This document shows, one piece after another, positions 33,051 to 43,071 of a stretch of 64,000 bases of DNA. This DNA comes from Xenophilus sp. L33 (GTDB lineage Bacteria > Pseudomonadota > Gammaproteobacteria > Burkholderiales > Burkholderiaceae_C): positions 1 to 64,000 of the forward strand of contig NZ_LMUW01000023.1 of assembly GCF_009765735.1 (NCBI RefSeq). The letters run 5' to 3'. The stretch's first letter is position 1. Each line of letters starts with the position of its first letter. Position numbers and translations under genes: made by a program. Under the pieces are notes generated by a model. The model did no database searches. It was not told the DNA's origin and was given only the letters and a program-made list of their open reading frames with translations.

Positions 33051-34352
33051 ATGAGCACCGACCTGATTGCGGTTCTGGGCTTCGTGGTGCTCTTCGCCCT
33101 GATGCTGCTGCGCGTGCCCGTCGGCATGGCGATGGGCCTGGTCGGCGTCGGCGGCTATGCCTGGATCGTCGGGCCCGGACCGGCGCTCAAGCTGGTCGGC
33201 CAGACCTCGATGCGCACCGTCACCGACTACACCTTCGGCGTCATCCCGATGTTCATGCTGATGGGCGCGCTGGTGTCGGTGTCGGGCGTGAGCCGTGAAC
33301 TCTTCAAGGCCGCCAACTCGCTGATCGGCCACTTGCGCGGCGGCCTCGGCGTGGCCACGGTGCTGGCCTGCGGCGGCTTCGCGGCCATCTGCGGCTCGTC
33401 GGTGGCGACCGCGGCGACCTTCTCGGCGGTGGCCTATCCGGAGATGCGGCGCTTCGCCTACCCGCAGTCCTTCTCGACCGGCGTGATCGCCGCCGGCGGC
33501 ACGCTGGGTGCGATCCTGCCGCCGTCGACCGTGCTGGCGGTCTACGCGATCCTCACGCAGCAGGACATCGGCAAGCTCTTCATGGCGGGCATCGTCCCCG
33601 GCATCCTGGCGATGGCCATGTACGTGCTGACGATCGCGATCATCGTGCGGGTGCGCCCGAACTGGCTGCCGGCCGGCGAGATCAAGAGCTGGCCCGAGCG
33701 CATGAGCGACCTGAAGAACGTCTGGGCGCCGCTGGTGCTCTTCGTCTTCGTGATCGGCGGGCTCTACGGCGGCTTCTTCACGCCGACCGAGGCCGGCGGC
33801 GTCGGCGCCAGCGGCGCCTTCATCCTCGGGCTGGTGCGGCGCAAGCTCGACGGCCCGAAGATCCGCGAGGCGCTGCTGTCGGCCACCCGCACCGCGGCGG
33901 CGGTGTTCACGGTGCTGATCGGCGCCCTGCTCTTCGGCTACTTCCTGACGATCACGCAGAGCCCGCAGAAGCTCACCGGATTCCTCACCGGCCTGGGCAT
34001 CGGCCGCTACGGCGTGCTGGCGCTGATCATGCTGATGTACCTGGTGCTCGGCTGCCTGATGGACGCGATGGCGATGATCATCCTCACGGTGCCGATCATC
34101 TATCCGGTGATCGTGCACCTGGGCTTCGACCCGATCTGGTTCGGCGTGATCATCGTGATGACGGTCGAGCTGGGCCTGATCCATCCGCCGGTGGGCATGA
34201 ACGTCTTCGTCATCAAGAGCGTGGTGAAGGAAGTGAGCTTCACCACGATCTTCAAGGGCGTACTGCCCTTCATCCTGACCGACATCCTGCGGCTGGTGAT
34301 CCTGATCGCGTTCCCGGTCATCGCGCTCTGGCTGCCGACGAGAATGGGCTGA
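33051..34352 (+). CDS. TRAP transporter large permease (DctM)
   Basis: A 433-residue DctM subunit with about twelve hydrophobic segments and the conserved GTLGAILPPSTVLAVYAILT and FFTPTEAGGVGA segments. It carries the ion-coupled transport path. The ATG at 33051 has GGAGG about six bases upstream; an ATG at 32988 would add 21 non-hydrophobic residues and overlap dctQ. Its stop overlaps the thioesterase start (TGATG). Confidence 0.93.
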   Translation: MSTDLIAVLGFVVLFALMLLRVPVGMAMGLVGVGGYAWIVGPGPALKLVGQTSMRTVTDYTFGVIPMFMLMGALVSVSGVSRELFKAANSLIGHLRGGLGVATVLACGGFAAICGSSVATAATFSAVAYPEMRRFAYPQSFSTGVIAAGGTLGAILPPSTVLAVYAILTQQDIGKLFMAGIVPGILAMAMYVLTIAIIVRVRPNWLPAGEIKSWPERMSDLKNVWAPLVLFVFVIGGLYGGFFTPTEAGGVGASGAFILGLVRRKLDGPKIREALLSATRTAAAVFTVLIGALLFGYFLTITQSPQKLTGFLTGLGIGRYGVLALIMLMYLVLGCLMDAMAMIILTVPIIYPVIVHLGFDPIWFGVIIVMTVELGLIHPPVGMNVFVIKSVVKEVSFTTIFKGVLPFILTDILRLVILIAFPVIALWLPTRMG

Positions 34353-34762
34353 TGAAAGAAATCGTCTACACCGTCAAGGTCGAGTTCGGCGACTGCGACC
34401 CGGCCGGCATCGTCTGGTTCCCGAACTTCTTCCGCTGGATCGACGCCGCCTCGCGCCACTTCTTCGCCGAAAGCGGCGTGCCGCGCTGGGAAGAGACCGC
34501 GCGCACGATCGGCGTCATCGGCACGCCGCTGGTCGACACGCACACCCGCTTCGTCAAGAGCGCCAGCTACGGCGACACCCTGCAGGTCGCGACGACCATC
34601 CCCGAGTGGCGCGAGAAGAGCTTCGTGCAGAAGTACCGCGTGCTGCGCGGCGCCGACCTGATCCTCGAATGCGAGGAGGTGCGCATCTTCGCGGCCCAGC
34701 GCGAAGGCGGCGGAATCCGTGCGGTACCGATCCCGCCGTCGATCCGCGCGCTCTGCGAGTAG
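34352..34762 (+). CDS. 4-hydroxybenzoyl-CoA thioesterase-like protein
   Basis: A 136-residue hot-dog-fold thioesterase. The segment EFGDCDPAGIVWFPNFFRW (from residue 11) closely resembles the Pseudomonas 4-hydroxybenzoyl-CoA thioesterase, including the catalytic aspartate (D16 here), and the EWREKSFVQKYRV region matches too. It should release a hydroxybenzoate-type acid from CoA. It is coupled to dctM by a one-base overlap, so transport and thioesterase activity are co-expressed. No dehalogenase or CoA ligase is adjacent. Confidence 0.85.
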   Translation: MKEIVYTVKVEFGDCDPAGIVWFPNFFRWIDAASRHFFAESGVPRWEETARTIGVIGTPLVDTHTRFVKSASYGDTLQVATTIPEWREKSFVQKYRVLRGADLILECEEVRIFAAQREGGGIRAVPIPPSIRALCE

Positions 34763-34787
34763 CGCGAAGCGAATCGGCGCGGGCCGC

Positions 34788-36317
34788 TCATGCCAGCGCC
34801 AGCAGGTCCGCCACCTGCAGCGGCTTGATCAGGTGGTGGTCGAAGCCGGCCGCCGCGATCCGCTCCTTGTCGCCTTGCTGGCCCCAGCCGGTGAGCGCCA
34901 CCAGCCGGATGCCCTTTCCCGCGGGCAGCGCCCGCAACTGCCGCGCCAGTTCGCAGCCGTCCATGCCGGGCATGCCGATGTCCAGCACCGCGAGGTCGGG
35001 CGCCTGGGCGCGCGCCAGCTCGAGCGCTTCCTCGCCGCCATAGGCGACCCACGCGGTCGCGCCCAGCGAGCGCAGCAGCTCGGCCAGGCTGTCGGCGGCG
35101 TCCCGGTTGTCGTCGACCACCAGCACGGTGCCGGCGATCGCCACGTTCGCCTGCGCATCGGCGGCGGCCGAGAGCCGCACGCCCGCGCTGCGCGCCAGCG
35201 GCAGCCGGACGCTGAAGGTCGCGCCCTGGCCCAACCCGTCGCTGCGCGCCTCGACGTTGCCGCCGTGCAGCCCGACCAAATTCTTCACCAGCGTCAGGCC
35301 GATGCCGAGCCCGCCCTGCGCCGCCTTCGAAGTGCCGCTCACCTGCACGAACATGTCGAAGATCGATTCGAGCATCTCCTGCGCCAGGCCGACGCCGGTG
35401 TCGCTCACCTCGACCAGTGCCTGGCCGCCCTGCTCGCGGGCGCTCACGCGCACCTGGCCGCCGGCCGGCGTGTACTTGGCGGCGTTGTTCAGGAGGTTGG
35501 CGAAGACCTGGGTCAGCCGCACGCCGTCGCCGGGCACCACCAGCGGCTCGGACGGCAGGTCGATCGCCAGCGTGTGGCCGGCGCCTTCGACCAGCGGCCG
35601 GCTGACCTCGATCGCATCGCCCAGCACCTCGTCCAGGCGCACCGGCGCGACCCTGAGGTCGATCTTGCCGCGCGTGATGCGCGACACCTCCATCAGGTCG
35701 TTGACCAGCCGCACCATGTGGTCGACCTGGCGGCCCATCAGTTCGTAGTAGCGCTCGGCCTCCTCGGGCGCCGGCTTCTTGCGCGCGAGCAGCGACAGCG
35801 CGGTGCTGATCGGCGCCAGCGGATTGCGAAGCTCGTGCGCCAGCGTGGCCAGGAATTCGGTCTTGCGCTGGTCCGCCTCGCGCAGCCCGTCGAGCAGGCC
35901 GCGCAGCTCGTACTGGCGGCGGCGCGCGCGCAGCGCGGTGCGCACCGCGCTGACCAGCGAGGCGACCCGCATCGGTCGCTCGATCACGGTCACGTTCACG
36001 AAGGCGTCCATGACATGGACGATGGCGCGCGAATCCGCGCCCTGGCGGGCCAGCACCACCAGCGGCACGTCGGACCACGGCGGCTGGGCCGCCAGCGCCT
36101 CGGTCAACTGGCCGAGCGCCGGCTCGACCAGCACTTCCTCGGCCACCAGGATCGCGCCGGCGCCGCGCCGCAGCTCGGTCAGGAGGTCGGCCATGTCGCT
36201 GCAGGGATGTGGCACGAACGAAGCCCGCTCCAGCACCGCGCTGGCCATCAGGGCGTCCTTGGAGGTCGCCGTGCGCAACAGGATGCGATGCTCGAGATGC
36301 GCGGGCGTTTCGTTCAC
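34788..36317 (-). CDS. Hybrid histidine kinase with N-terminal pseudo-receiver and C-terminal receiver
   Basis: A 509-residue soluble kinase. Residues 1-130 have receiver-like organisation but no evident phospho-acceptor aspartate (the strand reads GAILVAEE), so this is a degenerate receiver. The HisKA domain has FLATLAHELRNPLAP with H161. The ATPase domain has NLLNNAAKYT, DTGVGL and GLGIGLTLVK. The C-terminal receiver (about 395-509) has VDD, LDIGMPGMDG with the acceptor Asp, and LIKP. There are no membrane segments. It overlaps the KaiC-like gene by ATGA, so the pair is co-expressed. Confidence 0.9.
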   Translation of the reverse strand: MNETPAHLEHRILLRTATSKDALMASAVLERASFVPHPCSDMADLLTELRRGAGAILVAEEVLVEPALGQLTEALAAQPPWSDVPLVVLARQGADSRAIVHVMDAFVNVTVIERPMRVASLVSAVRTALRARRRQYELRGLLDGLREADQRKTEFLATLAHELRNPLAPISTALSLLARKKPAPEEAERYYELMGRQVDHMVRLVNDLMEVSRITRGKIDLRVAPVRLDEVLGDAIEVSRPLVEGAGHTLAIDLPSEPLVVPGDGVRLTQVFANLLNNAAKYTPAGGQVRVSAREQGGQALVEVSDTGVGLAQEMLESIFDMFVQVSGTSKAAQGGLGIGLTLVKNLVGLHGGNVEARSDGLGQGATFSVRLPLARSAGVRLSAAADAQANVAIAGTVLVVDDNRDAADSLAELLRSLGATAWVAYGGEEALELARAQAPDLAVLDIGMPGMDGCELARQLRALPAGKGIRLVALTGWGQQGDKERIAAAGFDHHLIKPLQVADLLALA

Positions 36318-37843
36318 GATGACCGCGGCCCGGCCACGGTGGCTTCGGATTCGTCGATGGGCACCGGGATGCCGGTGAGGATGCCGCGGAAGTTGCGCAG
36401 CGGTTCGCCGACATGGATGCCGTCCGGACCCAGGCTGAAGTCGCGGATCGTGCGCTCGTGCGCACCGCCGCGCTTCTTCAGCACCGAGATGGCCTGGCGG
36501 ACCTCGCCCTGGGCCTCGAAGTAGCGCAGCAGCACCACCGCATCGGCCAGGTAGCTGGCATCGACCGGCGTCTGCATCTGCATGCCGATCAGCCCGTGCT
36601 GCGCACCGATCAGCAGGGTGGCGACGCCGGCCTGGCCGAGGAAGGTGAGCAGCTCGTGCAGCTGGACGATCAGGAAGCGCTCGTCCGGCATCGCGTTGAG
36701 GTAGCCGTTCAGGCTGTCGATCACGATCACCTTGGCCTGGCGCTGGCCGACCGCCTCTCGGATCTCCTGGACCAGCTCGCCCGGCGACAGCTCGGCCGGG
36801 TCGACCTGCCGCACCGTGATCGTGCCGTCGTCGAGGTATGGCCCCAGCTCCATGCCCAGGCCGGCGCAGCGGGTGCGCAGGGTGCTGATGCTCTCGTCGA
36901 AGATGAAGAGCGACGCCCGCTCCCCGCGCTGCGCCGCCGACAGCGCGAACTGCACCGCGAGCGTCGACTTGCCGGTGCCCGGCGCGCCCAGGAACAGGGT
37001 GCTGGTGCCCTTCTCGATGCCGCCACCGAGCAGCTCGTCCATCGTGGCGAGGCCGCTCGGGATGCGGGTCTGGGTCAGGGGCGGCACATGCTCGGCCGCC
37101 ACCAGGCGCGGAAACACCTGCAGCCCGCCGCGGGTGATCTTGTAGTCATGGAAGCCGCCGCGGAAGGACTTGCCGCGGTACTTGCTGACGATCAGCCGCC
37201 GGCGCGAGGCGCCGTAGTCCGAATTCAGCTGCTCCAGGCGGATCACCGCGTGGGCGATGCTCTGCACCTGCAGGTCGTGCTGCGTGGCCGTCATGTCGTC
37301 CAGCAGCAGCACGGTGCATCGCCGGCCGGCGAAGAACTGCTTGAGGGCCAGGATCTGCCGGCGGTAGCGCAGGGAGCTGGCGGCCAGCAGCCGCAATTCC
37401 GACAGCGAATCGAAGACAACACGGGTCGGCTTGATGACGTCGACGTCGGCCAGGATCTTGAGCGTGGTCTCGCTCAGCTCGACCTCCGACGGGTGGAACA
37501 TGGTGTATTGCTCGTCCGGCTCCAGGGCGTCCAGCGCCGGCAGCATCTCGCGCACGTGGATGCCGTCCAGCGTCCAGCCGTGCGAGCGGGCCACGCCCTC
37601 CAGCTCGATCAGGTTCTCCGACAGCGTCACGTACAGCACCGACTCGCCGCGCGCCGCGCCCTCGCGCAGGAACTGCATGGCGACCGTGGTCTTGCCGGTG
37701 CCCGGGGCGCCCTCCAGCAGGTAGAGGCGGTTGGCCGTCAGGCCGCCGCCCAGCACGTCGTCGAGCCCGGGAACGCCGACCTGCAGCAGCTCGGTTTCGT
37801 CGCCCGCGGGCGGATCGCTCGTCTTCATCCCACGCTCCGTCAC
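36314..37843 (-). CDS. KaiC-like ATPase with two RecA-type domains
   Basis: A 509-residue tandem ATPase. Walker A motifs are GAPGTGKTT (45-53) and GAPGTGKST (286-294), each followed by a Walker B region (RVVFDSLSEL, KVIVIDSLNGYL). This is the duplicated KaiC architecture, here outside cyanobacteria. By hand alignment the KaiC phospho-site pair Ser-Thr reads Ser-Tyr in the second domain (near YLADAVVLLRY), so a cyanobacterial-type phosphorylation cycle is doubtful. No kaiA or kaiB is nearby. A start at residue 6 (37828) is possible. It is the first gene of the pair with the hybrid kinase. Confidence 0.88.
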   Translation of the reverse strand: MTERGMKTSDPPAGDETELLQVGVPGLDDVLGGGLTANRLYLLEGAPGTGKTTVAMQFLREGAARGESVLYVTLSENLIELEGVARSHGWTLDGIHVREMLPALDALEPDEQYTMFHPSEVELSETTLKILADVDVIKPTRVVFDSLSELRLLAASSLRYRRQILALKQFFAGRRCTVLLLDDMTATQHDLQVQSIAHAVIRLEQLNSDYGASRRRLIVSKYRGKSFRGGFHDYKITRGGLQVFPRLVAAEHVPPLTQTRIPSGLATMDELLGGGIEKGTSTLFLGAPGTGKSTLAVQFALSAAQRGERASLFIFDESISTLRTRCAGLGMELGPYLDDGTITVRQVDPAELSPGELVQEIREAVGQRQAKVIVIDSLNGYLNAMPDERFLIVQLHELLTFLGQAGVATLLIGAQHGLIGMQMQTPVDASYLADAVVLLRYFEAQGEVRQAISVLKKRGGAHERTIRDFSLGPDGIHVGEPLRNFRGILTGIPVPIDESEATVAGPRSS

Positions 37844-37910
37844 ATTGCAAAGGTTCAGAATTTAAAACAATCCGGCACCTTGTTCCTGTCAGCGCAGGCC
37901 GCGACGGCGC

Positions 37911-38789
37911 CTACTCCTTGACCGACCCGGTCAGGCCCGACACGTAGTATTCGACGAAGAAGGAATAGATGAAGGCCACCGGCAGCGAGCCCAGCAAGGC
38001 GCCGGCCATCAGCGGCCCCCACTGGTAGACGTCGCCCTGCACCAGTTCGGTCACCACGCCCACCGGCAGCGTCTTGATCTCCGACGAGGAGATGAAGGTC
38101 AGCGCGTAGATGAACTCGTTCCACGACAGCGTGAACGCGAAGATGCCGGCCGAGATCAGCCCCGGCACCGCCAGCGGCAGCACGATCTTCACCAGGATCT
38201 GCCAGCGGTTGGCGCCGTCGATCAGCGCGCATTCCTCCAGCTCGGCCGGGATCGACCGGAAGTAGCCCATCAGGAGCCAGGTGCAGAACGGGATCAGGAA
38301 GGTCGGGTAGGTCAGCACCAGCGCCCAGCGCGAATCGAAGAGGCCCAGCTTGAACACCACGTTGGCCAGCGGAATGAACAGGATCGACGGCGGCACCAGG
38401 TAGGCCAGGAAGATGGCCAGCCCGGTCTGGCGCGAACCCTTGAAGCGCAGCCGCTCGATCGCATAGGCGGCGAAGACCGACACCATCAGCGAGAAGAAGG
38501 TCGACACCACCGACACCAGCACCGTGTTCCAGAGCCACTGCGGATACTCGGTCGCGAACAGCAGCTTGTGGAAATGCCCGAGCGTCGGCGCGATGACCCA
38601 GAACGGATTGCCCTCGCGCGAGAGCAGTTCCGCGTCCGGCTTCACCGAGGTGATCGCCATCCAGTAGAACGGGAAGAGCAGCACCACGAGGAAGACCAGC
38701 AGCGGCAGGTAGACCGTGACCGCCTTGCGCGGCAAGGTGTCCAGGTAGCCCATGCCCGCGACGTCGACTTGTCCTGCCTTGCCGCTCAT
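37911..38789 (-). CDS. Carbohydrate ABC transporter permease (MalG/UgpE type)
   Basis: A 292-residue permease with six hydrophobic segments and the EAA loop (ELEECALIDGANRWQILVKIVLP). The ATG overlaps the stop of the preceding permease gene by ATGA. It is the last gene of a four-gene CUT1 system: ATPase, binding protein, permease, permease. The sugar is unknown, but the divergent genes suggest an aldonate or related sugar acid. Confidence 0.92.
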   Translation of the reverse strand: MSGKAGQVDVAGMGYLDTLPRKAVTVYLPLLVFLVVLLFPFYWMAITSVKPDAELLSREGNPFWVIAPTLGHFHKLLFATEYPQWLWNTVLVSVVSTFFSLMVSVFAAYAIERLRFKGSRQTGLAIFLAYLVPPSILFIPLANVVFKLGLFDSRWALVLTYPTFLIPFCTWLLMGYFRSIPAELEECALIDGANRWQILVKIVLPLAVPGLISAGIFAFTLSWNEFIYALTFISSSEIKTLPVGVVTELVQGDVYQWGPLMAGALLGSLPVAFIYSFFVEYYVSGLTGSVKE

Positions 38790-39682
38790 TTTTGCCACGC
38801 CCTGCGTTGGAGACCGAAGAAGCTGAACATGATGCAGGCCAGGAGGAAGGGCACCATCGCGATCGCGATCGCCGCGCCCTCGCCCAGCGCGCCGCCGGAG
38901 ATCGCGCGCTGGAACGACAGCGTGGCCATCAGGTGCGTCGCGTTGAGCGGGCCGCCGCGGGTGATCACGTAGATCAGCTGGAAGTCGGTGAAGGTGAACA
39001 GCACCGAGAAGGTCATCACCACCGCGATGATCGGCGTCAGCAGCGGCAGGGTGACGTGGCGGAACTGCTGCCACGAGGTGGCGCCGTCGATCGCCGAGGC
39101 CTCGTAGTAGCTCGGCGAGATGGTCTGCAGCCCGGCCAGCAGCGTGATCGCCACGAAGGGCACCCCGCGCCAGACGTTGGCGGCGATGACCGCGAAGCGC
39201 GCGTTCCACGGGTCGCCGAGGAAGTCGATGTAGTGGTCGATGAGCCCCATCTTCACCAGCGCCCAGCTCAGAATCGAGAACTGCGAGTCGTAGATCCACC
39301 AGAAGGCGATCGCCGACAGCGCGGTCGGCACGATGTAGGGCAGCAGGATGACGGCGCGGAAGAAGGTCTTGAACCGGATGTTCTTGTTCAGCAGCACCGC
39401 CAGCCAGAGCCCGAGCAGGAACTTGAAGACGCTCGCCACCACCGTGTAGAAGAGCGTGTTGAAGAGCGCCAGCCGGGTGACCGCATCGCCCCACAGGAAC
39501 TCGTAGTTCTCCAGGCCGATCCAGACGCCCGGCCGGCCCACCTTGGTGTCGGTGAAGCCAAGCCAGGTGCCCAGGCCGAGGGGATAGGTCAGGAACAGCA
39601 GCAGCAGCACCGCCGCCGGCAGCATGAACAGGAAACCGAGGGCGTTGCGGCTGTTCTGCAGCCTGGCGAGGGTGGCGGCCAT
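38786..39682 (-). CDS. Carbohydrate ABC transporter permease (MalF/UgpA type)
   Basis: A 298-residue permease with six hydrophobic segments and the EAA motif (YYEASAIDGATSWQQFRHVTLP). It starts 10 bp after the binding-protein stop and overlaps the second permease by ATGA. Confidence 0.92.
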   Translation of the reverse strand: MAATLARLQNSRNALGFLFMLPAAVLLLLFLTYPLGLGTWLGFTDTKVGRPGVWIGLENYEFLWGDAVTRLALFNTLFYTVVASVFKFLLGLWLAVLLNKNIRFKTFFRAVILLPYIVPTALSAIAFWWIYDSQFSILSWALVKMGLIDHYIDFLGDPWNARFAVIAANVWRGVPFVAITLLAGLQTISPSYYEASAIDGATSWQQFRHVTLPLLTPIIAVVMTFSVLFTFTDFQLIYVITRGGPLNATHLMATLSFQRAISGGALGEGAAIAIAMVPFLLACIMFSFFGLQRRAWQK

Positions 39683-39692
39683 CCAGTGCGCT

Positions 39693-41021
39693 TCAGACCT
39701 TGTAGTAGCGCTCGGCGCGCTTCTGGGCCCGCTCCGCGGCCTCCTGCGGCGTCTTCGACCCGCTGGCCGCCTCGGCCACCATGTTCGGGATGATGAAGTC
39801 GGCGGCGACGCCGGCCGAGGCGTAGCCCAGCTTGCCTTCGTAGCCGGCCGGCCGCAGGTTCTTGACCGAGTCGCGGTAGGGCGTGTTCTTCGGGTCGGAG
39901 GTCCAGACCGGATTCGCCTCGTAGGCCCGCAGCGGCTGCGCGACGTAGCCGCCGCAGCCCACCAGCCAGTCGTCGAACTGCGGCCGCTCCATCATGAAGC
40001 GCAGGAACTCGCGCGCCGCGTTCGGGTACTTGGTGTACTTCATGATCATCTGGTTGAAGAACAGGTGCGACTCGGTCGGCACGCCGACCGGGCCGACCGG
40101 GAACACCGCGTGGTTGATGTCCGCGGCCATTTCCTTCAACTTCGGATCCGGCGAATTCTTGGCGGCGTAGTAGATCGAGATGCCGTTGTTCGTGACGCTC
40201 AGTTGCCCGTCCAGGAAGGCCTTGTTGTTGTTCGGATCGAGCCACGACAAGGTGCCCGGGATGAAGGTCGGATACAGCTCCTTGGCGTATTCGAGCGCCT
40301 TGAGCGTCTCCGGGCTGTTCAGCACCACCTGGTTGTTCTTGTCGGCCAGCTTGCCGCCGAAGGCCCAGATCAGCCAGTTGGTCCAGGTGCTGTCGCCGGT
40401 GGCGTTGCCGAGCGCCATGCCGCCGGGCGTGCCGTTGGCCTTGAGCGCCTTGAAGAGCTTGAGGAAGTCGTCGGTGTTCTTCGGGAAGGCGTCGAAGCCG
40501 GCCGCCTTGACCTGGCTGATGCGGTAGACGATGAGCGAGCCCGAGGCGCCCAGCGGCAGCCCCAGCCAGTGCTTGCCGTCGGGCCGCATGAACTGCTCGC
40601 CGGCCGAATACCAGCCGCCGTATTTCTGGCCCAGGTACTCGGCCAGCTCGGTGCAGTCGAGCACCTTCTCGGGATAGAGGTTGGCGTCGTCGTTGGTCGA
40701 AAGGATGATGTCCGGGCCGGCGCCGGTGTTGGCCGCCACCGCCGCCTTCGGGCGCACGTCCTCCCAGCCTTCGTTGTCCACGCGCACCTCGACGCCGGTC
40801 GCGTCGCTGAACTTCTTGACGTTGGCCATGTAGGCGTCGATGTCGCCCTGCACGAAGCGGCTCCAGCGCAGCACCCGCAGCTTGGCGCCGGGCTCGGGCT
40901 TGTAGCTCAGCGTCTGCGCGTTGGCCAGCGACGGGAAGATCGCGCTGCCGACGCCGAGCGATGCGGCGGCGGCGATGCCGGCCGAGCCCTTGAGGATCTC
41001 GCGGCGGTTGAAGTCACTCAT
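39693..41021 (-). CDS. Carbohydrate ABC transporter substrate-binding protein
   Basis: A 442-residue extracellular solute-binding protein family 1 member. The N-terminus NRREILKGSAG followed by a hydrophobic stretch and ANAQ looks like a Tat signal, with cleavage near residue 35. The mature part has the usual bilobal SBP features. Its strongly charged surface and position beside DenD and an IlvD dehydratase suggest a sugar-acid ligand, though this is inference. Confidence 0.9.
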   Translation of the reverse strand: MSDFNRREILKGSAGIAAAASLGVGSAIFPSLANAQTLSYKPEPGAKLRVLRWSRFVQGDIDAYMANVKKFSDATGVEVRVDNEGWEDVRPKAAVAANTGAGPDIILSTNDDANLYPEKVLDCTELAEYLGQKYGGWYSAGEQFMRPDGKHWLGLPLGASGSLIVYRISQVKAAGFDAFPKNTDDFLKLFKALKANGTPGGMALGNATGDSTWTNWLIWAFGGKLADKNNQVVLNSPETLKALEYAKELYPTFIPGTLSWLDPNNNKAFLDGQLSVTNNGISIYYAAKNSPDPKLKEMAADINHAVFPVGPVGVPTESHLFFNQMIMKYTKYPNAAREFLRFMMERPQFDDWLVGCGGYVAQPLRAYEANPVWTSDPKNTPYRDSVKNLRPAGYEGKLGYASAGVAADFIIPNMVAEAASGSKTPQEAAERAQKRAERYYKV

Positions 41022-41051
41022 GCATGTCTCCTGTTGTTGAAGTGGGGGCAG

Positions 41052-42122
<1,071 letters not shown>

Positions 42123-42201
42123 GCAAGTCCTGTTGTAACCAGCGCGCAGTATTGGTAGCGCGACCCCATGGCGCATCGGGACAAACCGCTAGCTGCAGGT
42201 C

Positions 42202-42206
42202 AGGGA
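42202..42206 (+). promoter_or_regulatory. Ribosome binding site supporting a TTG start
   Basis: AGGGA lies four bases before TTG 42211. No ATG or GTG occurs in frame ahead of the helix-turn-helix, so this site decides the TTG start of the GntR gene. Confidence 0.6.
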
Positions 42207-42210
42207 AGAT

Positions 42211-43071
42211 TTGTATGATCACCTGATAACCGTCCTGACTGCACCCTCGGCCTCCGCCCGACCGCCGGCCCTTTCCCAACCCCAGTTGCTGATCGTCGAT
42301 CGGCTGTCGGACCGGTTGGCGGCCTTGCTGGGCGCGCAGATCGAAGCCGGCACCCTGGCCGCCGGCGACCGGCTGCCGACCGAGCAGCAGCTGGCCACCA
42401 CCCACGGCGTCTCGCGCACCGTGGTGCGCGAGGCGGTGCACCAGTTGAAGTCGCGCGCGCTGGTGGTCTCACGCCAGGGCTCGGGCAACTTCGTGGCGCC
42501 GCGGCCGCTCAACCAGCCGCTGGCCTTCGACCCCTCGGTGCTGCGCTCGGTCGAGGCGGTGGTCCACGTGATCGAGGTCCGCCGGGTGCTCGAAGGCGAG
42601 ATCGCCGCGCTGGCCGCCGAGCGTGCCACCCGCGCCCAGGTGGCGGCCCTGCGGCGCTCGCTCAAGTCGATCGACGCGGCGGTGGCCGACGGCCGCGACG
42701 GCGTCGCCGAAGACCTCGCCTTCCACCGGATCATCGGCGAGTCGACCGGCAATCCGCAGTTCCGGCTGCTGCTCGGCTTCCTCGAGCAATACCTGCGCGA
42801 GAACATGCGCATCACCCGCGGCAACGAGTCGCGCCGCGCCGACTTCATGAGCGCGGTGCAGTCGGAGCACCGCGCCATCTTCGACGCCATCGCCGCGCGC
42901 GATCCGGTGGCCGCGCGGCTGAAGGCCACCGAGCACCTGATCCGCGGCGAGCAGCGCCTGGTCACCGGCGGCATCATTGCCGGCCGGCGGCGCCAGGCCG
43001 CGGCCCGGGTCGCCCGCAGCGCCGGCCGCTCCATCGTTCCCAGAGACAAACCCCAGAAGGAGACCCCATGA
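42211..43071 (+). CDS. GntR/FadR-family transcriptional regulator with FCD domain
   Basis: A 286-residue regulator starting at TTG. The winged helix has [28 protein letters not shown] and [11 protein letters not shown], and the C-terminal FCD domain has the metal-binding histidines in FHRIIG and [10 protein letters not shown]. The stretch after about residue 250 is Arg/Ala-rich. It faces the CUT1 operon and overlaps the DenD-like gene by ATGA, so it probably controls both by sensing a sugar acid or breakdown product. Confidence 0.88.
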   Translation: MYDHLITVLTAPSASARPPALSQPQLLIVDRLSDRLAALLGAQIEAGTLAAGDRLPTEQQLATTHGVSRTVVREAVHQLKSRALVVSRQGSGNFVAPRPLNQPLAFDPSVLRSVEAVVHVIEVRRVLEGEIAALAAERATRAQVAALRRSLKSIDAAVADGRDGVAEDLAFHRIIGESTGNPQFRLLLGFLEQYLRENMRITRGNESRRADFMSAVQSEHRAIFDAIAARDPVAARLKATEHLIRGEQRLVTGGIIAGRRRQAAARVARSAGRSIVPRDKPQKETP

